Assembly: GCF_020509005.1 (NCBI RefSeq)
Contig: NC_063014.1
Coordinates: forward strand, 1,860,001-1,924,000
DNA from: Fulvia fulva
Taxonomy: Eukaryota; Ascomycota; Dothideomycetes; Mycosphaerellales; Mycosphaerellaceae
DNA: 64,000 nucleotides
Direction: 5' to 3'
This document shows, one piece after another, positions 62,327 through 64,000 of the stretch. Positions within the stretch are counted from its first letter, which is position 1. Each line of letters starts with the position of its first letter. The translations under genes were made by a program, and so were the position numbers. Below the pieces are notes generated by a model, which did not search any database, was not told the DNA's origin, and was given only the letters and a program-made list of their open reading frames with translations.

Positions 62327-63087
62327 ATGGGGTCAGGAGTGGAGATTTCGCCAGGCGCAGAGCACCAACAACCAGTCGCCACCGCCGGAGAGCATGTTGA
62401 TGAATATGCATCTGCACACTCTTCCGCACCAGATACGACGCCGCCTGCCCGCTCCACTTCTACATCCACGAAACGCGTGACCGATGCACCCCCGTTCTGG
62501 TCGAGCAATGCGCGCCACTCTCGCAGCATAAGCACCGCGAGCTACCACTCACTGAACCAGACCAGGCCGCCCGCCATTGTCTTGGAGGATCACTCCGATG
62601 ACGGCCACCTCCAAGCTCAGTCATGCTGGGCCAGAGCTGTGAGCATAGATGAATACGTCGTCGTCTCGGGACCCACTGGCATTGGCGCATATGTCGTGTG
62701 GCACTGTACGGTGAGCACGCTAAAGGGTGGCGATTTAAGCATTCGGAAAAGGTCACTACCTATCCATGATCCGCATGCATGTTGTTGTGCAATGTATCAC
62801 AAGATCTAATGCGTGGCCTAGATACTCCGAGTTCGATCGGCTAAGAGAGGATCTCGTGAGGGCGTTCCGTCATGCCGAGGCCATGATACCTGAGCTGCCA
62901 CGAAAGAGTGTCGTGTCGAGGTTCCGACCGAAGTTTCTCGACCAGAGGCGTGATGGACTGTCGCACTTCTTGAAGTACGTGAGCCTTGCTTTTCGTCGCT
63001 GTTACTTGTGCTGACTTGCATAGCTGCGTGCTACTCAATCCGGAATTCGCATCCTCACCTATCCTCAAGGACTTCATCTTCTATTAG
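62327..63087 (+). CDS. YPT35: PX domain protein, YPT35-like
   Basis: Exons 62327-62751, 62822-62974 and 63024-63087 join in frame to 213 aa; the introns are 70 nt (GTCACT donor, CTAAT branch) and 49 nt (GTACGT, CTGAC, TAG). The N-terminal half is Ser/Thr/Pro-rich and probably disordered. The PX domain follows: YVVWHCTVSTLKGGDLSIRKR, then YSEFDRLREDLVRAF, IPELPRKSVVSRFRPKFLDQR and HFLNCVLLNPEFASSPILKDF, ending the protein. PX domains bind phosphatidylinositol 3-phosphate. In yeast Ypt35 (about the same length) sits on endosomes and vacuoles and recruits a Vps13 lipid-transfer protein; that role here is inference from the family. The gene starts only 295 bp from the RIP block. The ATG at 62327 is the first in frame after an upstream stop. 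Confidence 0.88.
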
Positions 63088-63563
63088 GCCATGCCATCAA
63101 TGCCGGGACGGATTGGAATGACGCCGAGCCCAAGAAGGAACGTCTGGTCAGTCTTACTATCAATGAATCAATAGATGGTCATGTGCTATTTTCCGAAATG
63201 AGAAAGTAAACCCTGCCTGCTACCACGGTTAAATGTGAAAATCTTGCTGTGGTCCCAAAAGGTCAACCGGTCATTCACGACTTGTCGGATCTTTGAATAG
63301 AGTCACCATCAAGTGTTCTCAGCAGACGCATACACTCTCCGGCTCTCATTCCCATCGCTAAGGTGTGCACATCCCCAACCGACCCGCCATAACGACGACA
63401 GGTCAACTGGAACCAGACCTGGATATCAAGAGAACGCGGAATCACGATTAAGACCCTGGTGAAGAAGTTGGCAAGATTGACGACAAAGCCGCCTGGCATG
63501 TAATGCAGTCATACACAGCTTGTCCCTATATCTTTCTTCTTTGGAGATGGTCAAACAGAAGAG

Positions 63564-64000
63564 CTAGTCGTTGTGGCCACTGTCTCGCGCGAGAGCAGGC
63601 GTGTCCGGCAAGCCCGCCAGTTTCTCATACGACTCTCGTATAGGGTCGATCACGATGTCCTGGAACTCCTCTCGCCATACTTTGTCGTTCTTCAGCATCC
63701 GGTATCTTCTCAAACATCATTCCACGGCATCGGCATACGCTGGACCGGCCTCGCCGTCCACTTTCTCGGCCCACTTCTGAGCAGCAATTCGATCCTGAAT
63801 CAGATCTCGAGACCCGTCTTGTGCCAGGTACGCTTGTCGGTACGGACTTTGATCCAAAGTGTAGCCGAAGCACAACTCCAATAACACGATGCCCAGGGTC
63901 GAGAACGTTTCATCTATCAGCCGTGGCTGATTGGGGTCTGCTGAAGGAGCGAAGTACTTTCTGAGGTAGAGCTGATCCAATTGTGGTCGATCCTGGTCCA
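63564..64000 (-). pseudogene. 3' end of a DUF7580-like gene with premature TGA
   Basis: The frame enters from the right edge: LDQLYLRKYFAPSADP, then STLGIVLLELCFGYTLDQ, QKWAEKVDGEAGPAYADAVE. This is the kinase-like C-terminal pattern of fungal DUF7580/HeLo-associated proteins. After AVE a TGA (63719-63717) stands where these proteins have Trp (AVEWCL). The same frame continues CLRRYRMLKNDKVWREEF and on to TAG at 63566-63564, 50 codons with family-like sequence. So the stop is a point mutation, a readthrough site or an error; the 5' part is outside the window. Proteins of this kind often sit in incompatibility or innate-immunity-like gene sets. Confidence 0.65.

Noticed and set aside
63275..63499. 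74-codon minus-strand frame downstream of the DUF7580-like gene
   Set aside because: Has an ATG and a hydrophobic stretch but no family, no splice support and no clear coding character; left uncalled.
1..64000. tRNA, rRNA, CRISPR-like arrays, Starship-type tyrosine recombinase or a biosynthetic cluster
   Set aside because: None was recognised on either strand; the repeats present are LTRs, LINEs and short tandem units.

Overview
The window comes from a filamentous ascomycete (Pezizomycotina; a Dothideomycete is my guess, not shown). The evidence is short GT-AG introns (about 49-75 nt), fungal-specific families (HET, DUF7707, DUF7580-like, DUF1275, a YPT35-type PX protein), and two large blocks of transposons saturated with repeat-induced point mutation (RIP). 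In these blocks CpA and TpG are nearly absent and replaced by TpA, while CpG is kept. Ancient reading frames can still be followed by eye because most of their stops are CAG/CAA to TAG/TAA or TGG to TAG changes.

Layout. (1) 1-14,940, RIP block I: the 3' half of a chromodomain Gypsy element with its LTR (1-3003); a reversed LINE fragment (about 3009-5085); a small pol-less LTR element (5788-7045); a complete 7.1 kb Gypsy element with 199-bp LTRs and a GCTAT target duplication (7130-14240). (2) 14,940-25,120, a gene island with normal base use: secreted GH5 hydrolase, DUF1275 membrane protein, a decayed HET gene, a small mitochondrial-type protein, a 100-aa secreted Cys-rich protein and a GPI-anchored DUF7707 protein. 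(3) 25,126-62,032, RIP block II: apparently one Ty1/Copia element on the minus strand (191-bp LTRs at both ends) that received layer after layer of insertions. These include LINE-1 family copies, LINE-C family copies, LINE-G, a second chromodomain Gypsy (49,076-61,287, TSD AGATA) that carries its own LINE, and two short elements with AATT tails. Inside the block sits one LINE almost free of RIP (36,499-41,635), with an intact ORF1 and an ORF2 broken only by three TAG codons. (4) 62,033-64,000, host genes again: a YPT35-like PX protein and the 3' end of a DUF7580-like gene with a premature TGA.

Most of the window is decayed and silent. The interest lies in the order of events: target duplications allow the nest to be dated layer by layer; two RIP-saturated LINE copies 13.7 kb apart match almost perfectly over 1.75 kb, which independent RIP cannot produce; and a young LINE and a neighbouring single-copy HET gene carry RIP-type nonsense changes. 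I found no tRNA, rRNA, CRISPR array or bacterial-type system. All homology statements rest on reading translated frames and motifs by eye; no database search was run.
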